DNA of 64,000 bases from NCBI RefSeq assembly GCF_000524195.1, contig NW_020170513.1, positions 83,704-147,703 on the forward strand. The letters are read 5' to 3'. This DNA comes from Echinococcus granulosus. Lineage: Eukaryota; Platyhelminthes; Cestoda; Cyclophyllidea; Taeniidae. Of this stretch, positions 12,021 through 40,818 are shown piece by piece; positions within the stretch are counted from its first letter, which is position 1, and each line of letters begins with the position of its first letter. Position numbers and translations under genes: made by a program. The notes under the pieces are model-generated. The model had not been told where the DNA came from. It worked only from the letters and a program-made list of their open reading frames with translations, and ran no database searches.

Positions 12021-12026
12021 AATAAA
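12021..12026 (+). terminator. Polyadenylation signal for RBL
   Basis: Canonical AATAAA about 50 bp after the RBL stop codon, followed by a T/G-rich stretch. It implies a very short 3' UTR and leaves about 675 bp before the FOXK start codon. Confidence 0.55.
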
Positions 12027-12700
12027 TTTGTCGTACTTCTACTTTGTGTCTGTGTTGAGCAAGAGTCGGGAAGGTGTGCGAAGGTCAATTGGAACGGAGC
12101 GGGGTGGGAATTGGTGAGGTCTGTTTTTTGTGACGCCTTTACTCAGAAACGCCTTTCTCGGGATTCACTTATTTCACATCGCTACTTAGCAAAATTACGA
12201 GGGCTGGAAATCTACTAGTACATGCGGTATGCGGTTCCATTCCATTCGCGTTAATGCATTGCAGACTTTTGTAAAGAATGCAGGCGTCGGTAAAACCTTG
12301 TAATTTATAAAGTTAAGAGGCTAAAAACTCACGAATGCATGCGAAAGCAGTGCATGCTAAGTGTAAAAATTAAACCTTGCTGATATGTCATAAAAGTATG
12401 CTCAATAACCCAAACTCAGACAAACTAAACTATTCTCATTAAGCAAAGTACGCGTAAAAGTTAGTTTAAATTCTTATCTTGTAATAATGAGCACTGAAAT
12501 TAACAAGTTTACTCTTTTGGACCCCTTGCGTAAAATCTAAATGTGTTTAGTATTATGAAATACAATGCATTTGACCTTAATGTTAACAGCGGAACACATG
12601 CATTTTTCTGGCATATCCGCTGCTTCTAATATCGTCTAGTAAACGTGCGCCGGATTAATTGACCACTTTTGGTCCTAGTAGCTTAAAAATAACTGGACTA
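12027..12700. promoter_or_regulatory. RBL-FOXK intergenic, likely FOXK promoter and 5' UTR
   Basis: No coding signal was found. This AT-rich stretch between the RBL poly(A) signal and the FOXK start is the only room for a FOXK promoter, unless the two genes are co-transcribed. No clear TATA box was identified. Confidence 0.35.
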
Positions 12701-29731
<17,031 letters not shown>

Positions 29732-31466
29732 AGGTATATCTTCCAGGAAAGCACTAGAAGGAAATCCTCAGATCCTCTTGCATTTTAGCGTCGAGATGCA
29801 CGAAGAGAAATCTGTATCATCTCCATCCATCTTTCCATTCACCGAGTACCCATTCATCGACATCCCCGATGCTGAAAGTATTGTATTGTGAGATGTGCCG
29901 TACTGTAACGCTTCTAACTTCTTTTGCTGGCTGTTCCTTTTTTTGACTCACGTTCCCGATGTCGGAAGGATGAAATAGATGCTTTTACTATAGCTTGCCT
30001 TCTCCCTTTTTCAAAGATCGCCTTGGCAGCTACCTTTTCAGATGCCTGGTTGGTTGGAGAAGCATGTCAACGGTGTTTCAGACGAAGGACAAAGAAACTT
30101 CAGGTGAAGTGGGAAAGGACTGGTTTAAATTGTGGCATCCCTGAAGACGTAGTAAGGCGCATTGTTGTAGCCGAAGGCTTTGTTTTGGTATACCATCGAT
30201 GGATAAGTAGCTCGTCATAGCACCCAAGTGGAGGTGCTGGAGATGCTAGGAGTTTCAATTCTTCTCTACCCTGTTCCCTCTTCTTTAAGTGCCGTTCCTG
30301 GTGTTCGCCATGGAGACAGGTCCTCCTGTAAATTTTAGATGACTACGCGGAAGGACTGGAGGCAGTTTTTTGCCTCTTTTATCGGTAGAGGTATGTGTTA
30401 TAGCTTTAATTGAGATTTCTGAATATCGCGTTCTCTGCAAGGCTAGCGGCAATGGAACTTAACGACATCCCCGAGGTCATCCGCCAGTAGCAAAACCGAG
30501 AAAAGGAAGCATCATGACCTTAGATCATAACATAAATCGCTGTGGTCATGGCTTTGGTAAAAATGCATCTCGAAACGGTCTCGACCCAGTGAAACCCGTT
30601 TCCTCGATTACCTCAAAATCGGAGTGCCTGTCCTAGGCCAAAGCGGTTTCGATGGCTCCTTTATGCTGAGGCCTCGCAAACTTACTCGCCCAAAGTAGAC
30701 GCCTCCCTTCCCCAACCTTTGAGACGGTTCGTATCTAGACTTCGTCATAAGGCGCATTAATAGGAAAGGTGTATTCATTAACCTGTGGAAGAACTAGAGG
30801 AGCTGCGGAAGTTACATGAATGGATACCTTGACAAGAAGGTGTTCTCTGGAGTGCTTCATGCTTGATTGAAACAAAGTTTTACTGCAAGACATTCGGTTG
30901 AGAATCTAACTTAGATTTAAAGGTCAATTACTATGCGTTTATTTATTTCTCCCAGTTTAACCTAAAGATAAGGGAAAAAAGTGCCGCCTTTTTACACCTC
31001 TCAACCGTGGTTTGGAGCAACTTTAATGAAGTTGTGCATGATAATGCCGCTACTCTCAAATAATTTGGTAATCACACTCTAGAAATAATAATCAATTATT
31101 TGTTGTTTTTTCTCTAAAAAGACCAAAAAAGGATTAAAGTGATCTCAGGTATGGAAACTGAACCGGAGGGTCTCTCAAACTCGAAAGGTGTTGGCTTGCA
31201 GATTTCGCTTTGATGATATGTCAGGTTGGTTTCCCTATCAGTTTGGAATAGTATTTAGAACAAGAAGATATATATTTACAATAAGCCTTTCACAGCAACT
31301 GCAGACACATTTGTACTTGTGTGGGAGGGACTTCTGCGACTTATCTTGAAGTGGCCTATGACGGCCCTGAAGCCTCAGTGAGTCCACGGGCATGTTTGCA
31401 GTCTTTTGGTGATATTTACATTGGATGGAATTTTCTAAAAATGCAGTATATGCATTTCCACTTCCA

Positions 31467-31528
31467 GTGTCACATTTATGTGACACCCCGATTTTTCACT
31501 TCGACTGGGTGTCACATATATGTGACAC
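31467..31528. repeat. Pair of 20-bp palindromes, 42 bp apart
   Basis: GTGTCACATTTATGTGACAC at 31467-31486 is a palindrome apart from its central two bases. GTGTCACATATATGTGACAC at 31509-31528 is a perfect palindrome. They are direct copies of each other, separated by a 22-bp spacer. They could be paired binding sites for a dimeric factor, hairpin-forming sites, or two units of a short satellite. Confidence 0.8.
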
Positions 31529-31789
31529 AGGTTCTCAATTAGATTTCATGATTACCATTTGCACTGAATTGTGCACCACAAACCGAGTGATCAAATCAGA
31601 ACCTGAAAGTTCTCAATATGAGGGCATCCTCACTTTTTGGAGCTTTCTATCGGCAGATGAATTAGTTACACCTAAACAATTTTCATCTAGCTTTATGACG
31701 GCAAGTGTGTTCAAGTGATAAGTGTTGAACCTTCTCAATATCATTTAATAACATTAGTTTTGATCACTTATTGTTTCCTACTCAGATAA

Positions 31790-32015
31790 AGTTGTTGTAA
31801 AATTCCACTTTTATAAAACGTTTTGCCTCCAGTTGAGAATGGCCTTGACCCGAGTAATTGCATTCCTACCCCTCTTTTATTTGCCTTGTGATTGTCTAGC
31901 AACGAGAAAAAGGGCCTATTTTGCCTTCTTGAAGAAATTGAGATGGAGCAAAGCATACTCTGTAACAGTACTTCGTTAAATACTACTGAGTGATATAAGG
32001 GGTAGGATATCGTCT
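31790..32015 (+). repeat. Dispersed repeat R3, copy 2
   Basis: It matches 22310-22540 in order: TGTAAAATTCCACTTTTATA, ACGTTTTGCCTCC, TGGCCTTGACC, and GGGGTAGGATATCGTCTGAC. Same orientation, diverged. Confidence 0.5.
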
Positions 32016-33279
32016 GACCCTGAGTTGTACAAGGCCAGTGATCTCCTGCAATGCAGTACACATAAAAAAGTGCAGGACGGTGAAGTCATCGGAACAGGTA
32101 AGACGTATCGCTAACATTAAAATTAAATGTCACCACAACTATTTTTAACTTTCATCGCGTTTCGGTGCTCGACACCGGGGGCTGACCCTGGAGAGCGTGA
32201 AGGACAACTCTGACAGGGTTTGCCACATTGACTGGCGTAAATTTTAAGCCAAAGAAGGACTCTGTGGTTGGCTTACTTCTTCTCCAATAAATCCGGAAAA
32301 AAATAAATGCATTTATTTTGTAGAGAAGTGCACCATTTAGGTTAAACTGGCTCTGCTTATGCTTTTAAATCTTCCAGATCGCGTAATCCGTCCCCATCCT
32401 CTTGTGACAGGCCGCTGGTGACGCAGTTTCTCCTACCTTTCAAGTTTCCTCCCCGGAGGCTAGTCGATGGCATGAAGGTTGTATCATGTGTGGTACACGC
32501 AATCCCACCCATCACCATCCCCAGTGGCCTAATCAAACCCACATCGTTTCGACCATTTTATCAATCCCTTCTTCATGTTGTCTCCCAATCACCGGGTCCC
32601 TTTTTTCTAACTTTTAGTGGATTACCTGACTCAATCTGAATGAGGAGTGGAAATAAATGTCAATTTGCTATTGTATTGCTCTTCAAAGAGCGATTTCGCT
32701 TAAATTTGAAAGGACTTAATCGTGGACGGCCACTTGGGGGACATGATGGGTTATAGTTGGGTAGTCGTAACCATATCTACCGGCGAGTATATCACCGCCA
32801 ACTTCCCCCTTATTTTAAAATCAGAAGACTACAATTTCTTCAACTTTTTTGTCTGTACAAAATAGACTGGAAGGTGAAGTGGGAGATGGAAATGATCGCG
32901 GGAGGAGTCACACATCAAGGGTTGTAGGGAAAATAAACGCATCACCATATAGACACCTTTCATAAGTCGGGCTTGGGAATCCTTTACTTCATTACTCAAT
33001 AACTAGAAACTGTGGTTCGTTCTTTTTAAAGAAGATGAAGTCGCTATTTTATAGAAAAAACTGCCTTTACATGAATGAGTTTAAAGGACACTTGATGGAA
33101 GCGAACGCAAGGCGTAAACAGTGTAATGACGAAAGGAACTGATAAGAAAGGACGGCATTTGTGCAGTTAGATGCAAAAGACGACCAAAATAGCTGGCGCA
33201 ATTTTCGGTGGAGCTGTTTGCTATCAGTTGCTGGAGCTTATAAAATGCGTACGATGCACGACCTGGATGAAAATCCTTC

Positions 33280-33350
33280 TCCTTCGTCAGTTCGGTACGC
33301 ATTCTTGTGTCGCCTAATGCTCTCCACCGCCTTCCCACTAGGTGGAATTC
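33280..33350 (+). repeat. Repeat R4 segment related to 48045-48115
   Basis: CGTCAGTTCGGTACGCATTC TTGTG and the following CACCGCC...CCACTAGG parallel CATCAGTACGGCACGCATTC TTGTG...CCACTTGG at 48057-48105. The + strand frame is also similar in both: SVRYAFLC here, SVRHAFLC there. Confidence 0.45.
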
Positions 33351-33550
33351 TTATATCGAAAAAAAGGCGAGTCGAAAGAATGGAGGCGGATTTTAATTTG
33401 TCTGCTTCTGGAACTGCCAAAATCGCTCTTCAAAGTTATGGTGGGGCAGTTGAAATAGCAGAAAGGATCACCCAGAATCACCTTTCGTTTGCTTGATTCT
33501 TGTGTACAGTCACTTAGCGGTAGATGCTGCTTCACGTACTGGGAAATACG

Positions 33551-33688
33551 CCTCCTCCTCCTCCTCCCCCTCCTCCTCCTCTCCATCTNNNNNNNNNNNN
33601 NNNNNNNNNNNNNNNNNNNNNNNNNNNNNNNNNNNNNNNNNNNNNNNNNNNNNNNNNNNNNNNNNNNNNNNNNNNNNNNNNNNNNNNN
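33551..33688. repeat. TCC microsatellite running into a 100-N gap
   Basis: A short imperfect (TCC)n run at about 33551-33588 abuts a gap of exactly 100 N (33589-33688), the usual placeholder for unknown length. Flanking sequence ACGTACTGGGAAATACGCCT matches the reverse complement of about 47660-47690. Confidence 0.85.
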
Positions 33689-34539
33689 ATCTCTTTTAAT
33701 GACCAATTACATTTCAACTAGATAAGACAGTCCAAAGCCCAAATCCTTCTGCAATTTTTTTATTACAAAAACCGCACAAATCTTCCCCTAGATTCAGAAA
33801 ATACTTAACTGCTTCTTAAATATATGGAAACAGCGTCTGGATTGTGCGTCAGTGCCATCGCGATGTTTACACTTTATGTCCCATGTCTGCGAGTGAACTT
33901 TAAATAAAAAAATAAGCTTGGGATGATTTAAAGAACATGGCACATTTTTGTTGTTTATATGAAATGAAGGCCAGTTAGTGGAGGAGGCTAACCCGCCTTC
34001 CCCTTGAAACGCTCATGTGAATATCCCAGAGGGATGTTTATGCTGCCTGGATTCTACTAATCCTGCCTCTCAAGATAATTCTTGTATTTTCTGACAAAAT
34101 GGTATTTGTTTTACCATCATTTTTAACTACACAGTTTTTGCTGGCGCTATTCGGGCATTGTTTACTATCACGTTCTTTCGGAGATGTACCAGCTCCCTTA
34201 TCCATCGAAGCGACCCACCACGTCGCATTGGTGGAAGGAGTGAGCGGAATGATGTGGATGGGCACCAATCCTACATTTCGGTGTTTGCATCCTGCAAAAG
34301 AAGTCCACAAAGCAAAAGTGACTGCTGTGGATGTCATCAAAAAGACGGTCAGAAACGCGTCTGTTTTCGACACCCACGTCATTGCCAAGTGTGACTAAAT
34401 AGCCAGCAAGGGAGAATGAAGTGTTTTCAGCTAATTTTGCACAACCTCAGGAGAACCGACTAATTTTTAGCTTGGCAGACGTCAATTAAAGTGGTTTTAT
34501 CACAAGGATAGACTCCGACCCTAAGGCTTGTCTAAGCTT

Positions 34540-35310
34540 TAGCAAGCGAACCATCCCCACCGATTGATGTGTCTGCAGTACGCCACACAAAACACCCCCA
34601 CAGACATGCTGTGCGGTGGTTACACGTCTCGGCGAATTGAGGAGTGATTTGCGAAGTAGGTGTGGTGGGCGGGCAGGTGGGTAAAGGATAAACAACTACA
34701 CCATCCCTTGTTGAACCAACACTGGAAGAAGGTACGAAGGTCACGTACCACGGCATAACGTGTCAGGAAGGCGTCCAAACGCGACGTTTTTCATGAAGGT
34801 ATGCGAAAGAAAAGAACTACAGAACGTAGGCTCCTTCGATCTTGCTGTTACCTGTTGCTTAACGCATGTCATTTGGATGTGACCTACCTGCAAAGCGAAG
34901 GTTCTTGCCTGATGTTGTCGCTTAATAGCCTCCACCGTTGCTTCATAATTGCCACTTGATGTTGTTTTCCACCGATTGTTTCCTCAGTCGCCTCAGGCAC
35001 AGCTTTCAGCACACTTCCAGACACGTGATTAGGCAGTGATTTGGTTCCGTGGTGCCATACATCAATTGTTTCCGTGGTTGGTGATGTAGACAAAAGGAGG
35101 CGGAGGAGGAGTGTGTTCCTCTGTATGATGCAACATTTACGTCTAAGTAGCTCTTCATCAGAATTAAAGGAACACAAGTACTTTTTGGCCGACAATTTCT
35201 TCCACCACAAACATCACTGTCTTCAACTGCTCCCGTATAAATTCGAATAGTGGTTTCCGCAATTTCTAGACTGGGTTCAATGGTTTTCAGTGAACTTGCC
35301 TCCATTCGGT
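34540..35310 (+). repeat. Dispersed repeat R2, copy 1
   Basis: It shares collinear blocks with 47140-47855: ACCATCCCCACCGATTGATG, TACGCCACACAAAACAC, GCCTCCACCGTTGCTTC, ACAGCTTTCAGCACACTTCC, a GGA-rich run, TATGATGCAACATTTACGTC TAAGTAGCTCTTCA, and CTCCATTCGGTTGACT. Offsets of 12,547-12,601 bp indicate one ancestral unit of about 0.7 kb with small indels. Confidence 0.75.
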
Positions 35311-36517
35311 TGACTGAACATCTTACAAGATGAGGACCCCACCAGGTGGGAAGGCGACGAAGAGGCCAAAAAAGTGTACCGTACGGACGGAGAGACAGAA
35401 TTGCATCATGGTATTGCTATGCATGCATTCTACAGTTACAACTTACCGGAAACTGTGCCAACTTTTTGACCATCATCTCCCCTTTATTAAACCAACCAAA
35501 GTAAAAGAGCACATGGGAACAAATCATACATCTAAACTAACAAGACATGACATTGATTCGCTAAATTCGCAAGAAACAATATCTAAAGACCAGCAAATTT
35601 GCTCGATTTTTTGTGCTATTTATTGTCACACCTTCCCATTACTCTGGATAAAAAGCCCCCAAATAGGCTGCTTGACTGGTACACAAAAGGTAATCTCCGT
35701 CAGGTCTTGTACGCAGTCCTATACTATACCTCATAAAGACCGACGTAAGCAGTAGAACGTCTGCAGGTCAGATCCAGAGCAATAAAAGAATGCGCGTTTC
35801 TGATTGGTCAGTTATTTGGTGTCAAATTGTCAAATACAGGCTGTCCTAACAAGTTTTCCTACTTTTTTACCGAAAAGAGTTTATGGAGCCTTAGTCTTAG
35901 GTGTGTTCTACTTGCCCACGCTGTAGCGCCTAGATGCCCTCGAAGACTTTAAACGGTGTGGCATTCCATGTAGGCAGAGGAGAAATGACAGGCCCAAAGT
36001 TTGCTAAAAGATTAAAAAGCCAGCGTACTTAAAATGCAAAGTGAAAACAAAAACAACTACCCGTTTTGCACTGTTAGTTGGATGTAAAAAAAGATTTATC
36101 TCTTATGCGACATTTCATACCTAAAGCAGGCTTGCCACTCTGAAGGCCTGAATGAAGAAAATACCGGGTTAAAAACAATCAAAAAAGTTTTTGCTTCACA
36201 AATAAAGTAAGCTGATCCTACAATTTCTCTGTAGGATTAACAAATCAATGCAAATGAGCTTCTTTTTCACAGGTGAGCATCTCCATCGGGTCTCCCACGG
36301 GAGAGGGAACGCAGTGTCGATTTCATATTAACCGACGTCACCTCAAAGTGTGTTTGAACGATTGGGATTTCATCCATGCCGACTCATCAAAACATCAACT
36401 ACATCGGGTGGACTCAGACAGCAGGCACACCCACACACACACAGACGTCGCCTCGCATCGCACCATCGTAGAGAAGTGCGTCTCCTTAAGACAGGCTTGA
36501 CAAATTACACCTTATAC

Positions 36518-36518
<1 letters not shown>

Positions 36519-36556
<38 letters not shown>
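36519..36556 (+). repeat. (TG)n dinucleotide microsatellite
   Basis: About 16 uninterrupted TG units followed by TATGTGTG. The valine/cysteine run in the overlapping frame is an artefact. Confidence 0.95.
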
Positions 36557-36557
<1 letters not shown>

Positions 36558-39500
36558 ATGAGATGACCTTGGAGGTTTTTTGGAGTGCTCAAATCGAGTC
36601 ACCTCTAATACGCAGTATCACTTCATCTACACAGCTTTGTATGTCAACACTATTCTTATCCCTGCCTTAGGATTTTGTTACACCTTAGTGAAGTAAAATG
36701 GGCGTTCGAGTCAAGCCGGGACCCTTAATTTTATTTGAATTGGAAGAAGCCACTTTTATGGAGAGAGATTGGCTTTCCCCTATTCGATATACTTCACCGA
36801 TTTTGACCCACTTTGATCTCTTTTGTGGTTGTCCTGACTCCGGCATGAAATGATGCACCCATCGAACTTCAGAAGCCTCTAGCGTCATTCATCACGACTT
36901 TCCTCTAACTTAGTGTACCACTTAGCCCTTCGGTGATGGTCAAAGGCGATCAGAGGTCGTGATACTCAATACTCGTGTTAGATTGTACCCACGGTTACCA
37001 TCTCTTGTGCAATGTTAAAACCGGTTCATCCCCAGGCATGATGGTCCATCCTAAAATGCCTTACCACAGATGAGCAGCGCAGCTGATATCCACAGTTGTT
37101 GTTTCACCGCATTGTGCATCGCTGTTCAATGCCTCTTGCACACACTACTACGATTACCTGCCATTACAATAAGTGTTGTTTGGACTTGCATATGACAGGC
37201 AAACCGATTATTAGACCCATGACGAGCCTGTATGGTGCCACGACAGTGGCACGCCTTGTCATTGCATAACTGCAAAACAACAAGTCTTGTTTTTTGCTTA
37301 AACGCAGTCAGTGCCTCGTTTTGGCTTGTGCTTTTAGCTACAGGCGCTCTGTGGTGCTCTTGGGGCCACTGGCCCCTCAACTATGCTTAGATGACCACTA
37401 GGGCCTTCTGTAGGCTGCAGGGCAGCAGCGGCCAATACGCTGTTGATATCTTTAGCCGAAACCGGTCAAACGAAACAACAATTTAGATTTTCGGGGCTCG
37501 GCAACAAGGCATAAGACCCGCGGTCCCCAAAACCTTTCTGTATCGCCGAGAGCCGAGAACAGACCCGCCAGACGGCCTAACAGTTCACCATGGCAGTAAA
37601 TTCAAAGACTGGATAAATGACGCTTGGCACAGGACATTTTTGCTGAAAAAGAAAATCTTTTAGTAGTAGAGGATCTTCACCGAGGGATTCTCCACAATCC
37701 ACTCCGTAAGCAGGATATGAGGGGTGAATACGATTGTAATCTACCAGATGCGTGACTACTTGTGAGGAATTGCAGGGACTCCATTCCTCCTTCTTGATCC
37801 TCCATCTACTTACCATATGGCTGAAGTGGAAAAGCGACCCTTAGGAGTGTCACCGTCGACCTCCGAAAAAGAACAGCGGCTCTGTAGCAGAATGCTACTT
37901 GTTTTGATTGTATACCCAATTACGCGGGTCTGCGTAAGCTTCCCCTATGCCAAGAGTCTTCTACCCCTTCGACTTAATGATGACACAATTACTACCTTCA
38001 TGCCTAAAACGCCTTGGTAAGCACGACCAAATGGTGAACTTAGCGACAGTTATAACGTCCAAGTCTTCATTCAAAACGCAAAATCCACTCATGATTGCAC
38101 AAGGCGTTTCAGTTGTTTTAATTCATTGAACAAAGCGGTGTGATTTCCTGCGTACCTCATGGCAATGGCCCATTTGTTTAAATGTTTAATTGTGTTTAAA
38201 TTGTGTAAACACACCCGCAAAAAAAAGGGATACACACTGATCTCTTTCGAGTTTTAACCCCATTTAGAACTATGTGTAGATGCAACAATGAAGAAGTATT
38301 TCACCATATTTATAGCATGGCGTTTGGAGAGGTTGGGGCTTGCTGTAGCTTAACTTATCATTAGATAAGATAACATTTGCTTAGTCTCAGTGACTAATAC
38401 CTAAACTATTGATGTTGGACTGCAATCTTGATGACAAAGAATTGGGTGTGGCCACCGGCTTAAATATTGTTAAATTAAGATGTCAACAACTCGGAGATGT
38501 TTGTGCAAAAGTAAAGTCCTCCAATGTTAAACTACATGCCAAATAATTTTCAAGGCTTACCTAGGGGAAAACTTACACCTTCAGGCGAGAATGGCGTTAA
38601 TACTGCCGCTCTCTCAGTCTTACACCCCAGAGACGGTGGGAAAGTGGGGCTATTTAAAAAAACATCGCTTGCCTTTAGAAAAAAGGGCTATGTAACAGGG
38701 GCGTTCACAACAGTTGTGTATCACATTGAGAAGGGATGTTAGACCATAGATAGTTGTGGTGATTAATTCAGCAGATAAAATATATCAGACTTTTTACTGT
38801 GGATTAAATAAGCCACCTTTGGCCGTAGTATTTTCTTGTAACCACCCTATACGTAGCTACTGGACATCACTTTTTTTACAGTGTTGATAATTGTTCATTA
38901 TTTCCTGTAGTGCGAGTAAACAATTTGTGACAAGAACGGAAGCAGTATTTTAAGTTCCGTTCTAGTAAGCGTTTTTAGTTGGTAAAAAAGTCAAAAAACT
39001 GCTGAGTTTATTGCGCCAAAATGCAATAAGATTAATGCGTAAAACAGGTAATTTCATTAATTTGTTGCGAAAGAATATTTTGACCAGAAAACTGTTTACT
39101 GACATAAACCCGGAACTTTTAATAAGTGCGCAGAAATCGTACAAATTCAAGCAAATTCGCATTGACCTCACCTTGTAAATCAGTCTTATTTATTGTTTTA
39201 ATCGGCAGATAGCTTCTGTGGATTACAAAACTGCATGTGTACCTATTCTAGCTTGCCGATTCTTTACTGCAAGATTCGTTTGTGGTGCCTGCGTCTGGGT
39301 ATTTTCCATAAGTGTTCACGAAAAATCTCTTAAAATGCATCTCTTTGAAGTTATTTTATCAAATCACTGCATACGAATTCGAGTAAATATTTCCGTAAAG
39401 AAATAATGCCGCAGGGTCTTTGAGATTGCACCATCGTACTTCTAGCCTTGCAAATGTCATGCGTAGTGGCGCTCGGGATCTCCCCATTGTCGTTGTACTG

Positions 39501-40691
39501 TATATGCGTTGCTGTGTAGAACTTGGTCATAAATGTGCAGGGGAGTTGATGGTCTGTAAACAGAGATGCACATAAGTGCCAAGCTGACGCCTTCCCGTTG
39601 CTGACGCAAACATTGCGTTCTCATTCCGAGGTGGCGTCTCTGACGCATTTCGCTCCTTTTCTTCCGCTGAACGAATCTTTTTTTGTGGAAAAGGTGATCC
39701 AGCAACACTCTACTCAATCGTCATTTCTAGGACGCTAAATCTTGGTCGATCTGCTGGCAACTGCCACATTACGTTCTTGAGGAGAAACGATTGGTGCACC
39801 CTGGTGGCGATAGTAAAGGGAGCATAAGTTTTAAATGAGACACTCATATGTCCATTTTTGTGAGCTACTTTAACTTTTTTGTTGCCCTAGTTGCTGCCGA
39901 AGCACTCGACAGTCGTCATTTTGGCAGTACTGCTAGGGTGGAACTATTGCTTCACTTACTGATAGAAGGACAAAAGAAAAGTCACATGCATACGATGCCT
40001 ACGACACACTTTTCTACACAATAGCTGGCTTATAAGAGTGGACTACTTATTGGTGGGATTGATCCACCCGTTTTTATGACCATCCTTGCGCCGTAACGGC
40101 AACTGGCATGCGGACCAGCAAGAGCAGCCAAAGCGTCAGACATAAATAATCATGTGACACGACCGGTATCTGTTTTTTTTTTCGCCTATCATTTCTGTTT
40201 TCCAGAAAATATAAAGTGTATGTGAGAGTTAGTAACATTAAAACTCCTTTAATAACATCTTGGTAATTGCAATCGCCTTAGAGGTGAATCTACCACCAAA
40301 ACAACCCACACAAATGTTTCAGCGTTACAGGGTAATACCGTCGCCAAAATTAGCGAGCCAAACAATTTTACCTGCTGTCACCACTCGAAAACCAAAAACT
40401 TTATTATTTTGAGACTGAAACACAAGCCTACATCTGTCGTAATGTTTTTGCTCAGCCAATCTCTTTGTGACACCGTTTAGTGCAACCAGTAGCTGTTAAC
40501 AACTGATAGTGAAAAAGTTACACTCATTTGCGTCATATAATCTCGAGTAGAAGCATAGAGACCTTATATATGGCTAACAATGATAGCAAAAACGTTATCT
40601 ACGAGCCTGTGGGAAGGAAAATCAGGTGGATAGTTTGGTGCTTCGAGAAGCAGATCAGTAGATCCATAAAATTAATGGGTATGTGCTAGAA

Positions 40692-40818
40692 TGGGTGGAC
40701 GGATGGATGGATGGATGGATACAGGATAGATGCATGGATACAGGATTGATGGATGGATATAGGATGGGTGGATGGATGGATGGAAGGATGGAGACAAGAT
40801 GGATGGATGGATAGATAC
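40692..40818 (+). repeat. Imperfect (GGAT)n minisatellite
   Basis: A run of GGAT units interspersed with ACAGGATAGA / ACAGGATTGA / ATAGGATGGG variants, giving a nested higher-order pattern. The Ile/His/Pro/Ser-rich antisense frame is an artefact. Confidence 0.9.

Larger units (their letters stand above)
29732..33100. other. Region downstream of FOXK without a recognised gene
   Basis: It presumably begins with the FOXK 3' UTR. I saw no canonical AATAAA soon after the stop. Apart from repeat R3 copy 2 and the palindrome pair, nothing is recognisable. Confidence 0.4.

Noticed and set aside
36350..36670. 106-codon frame with a Cys/Val run
   Set aside because: The run is the TG microsatellite read as codons.
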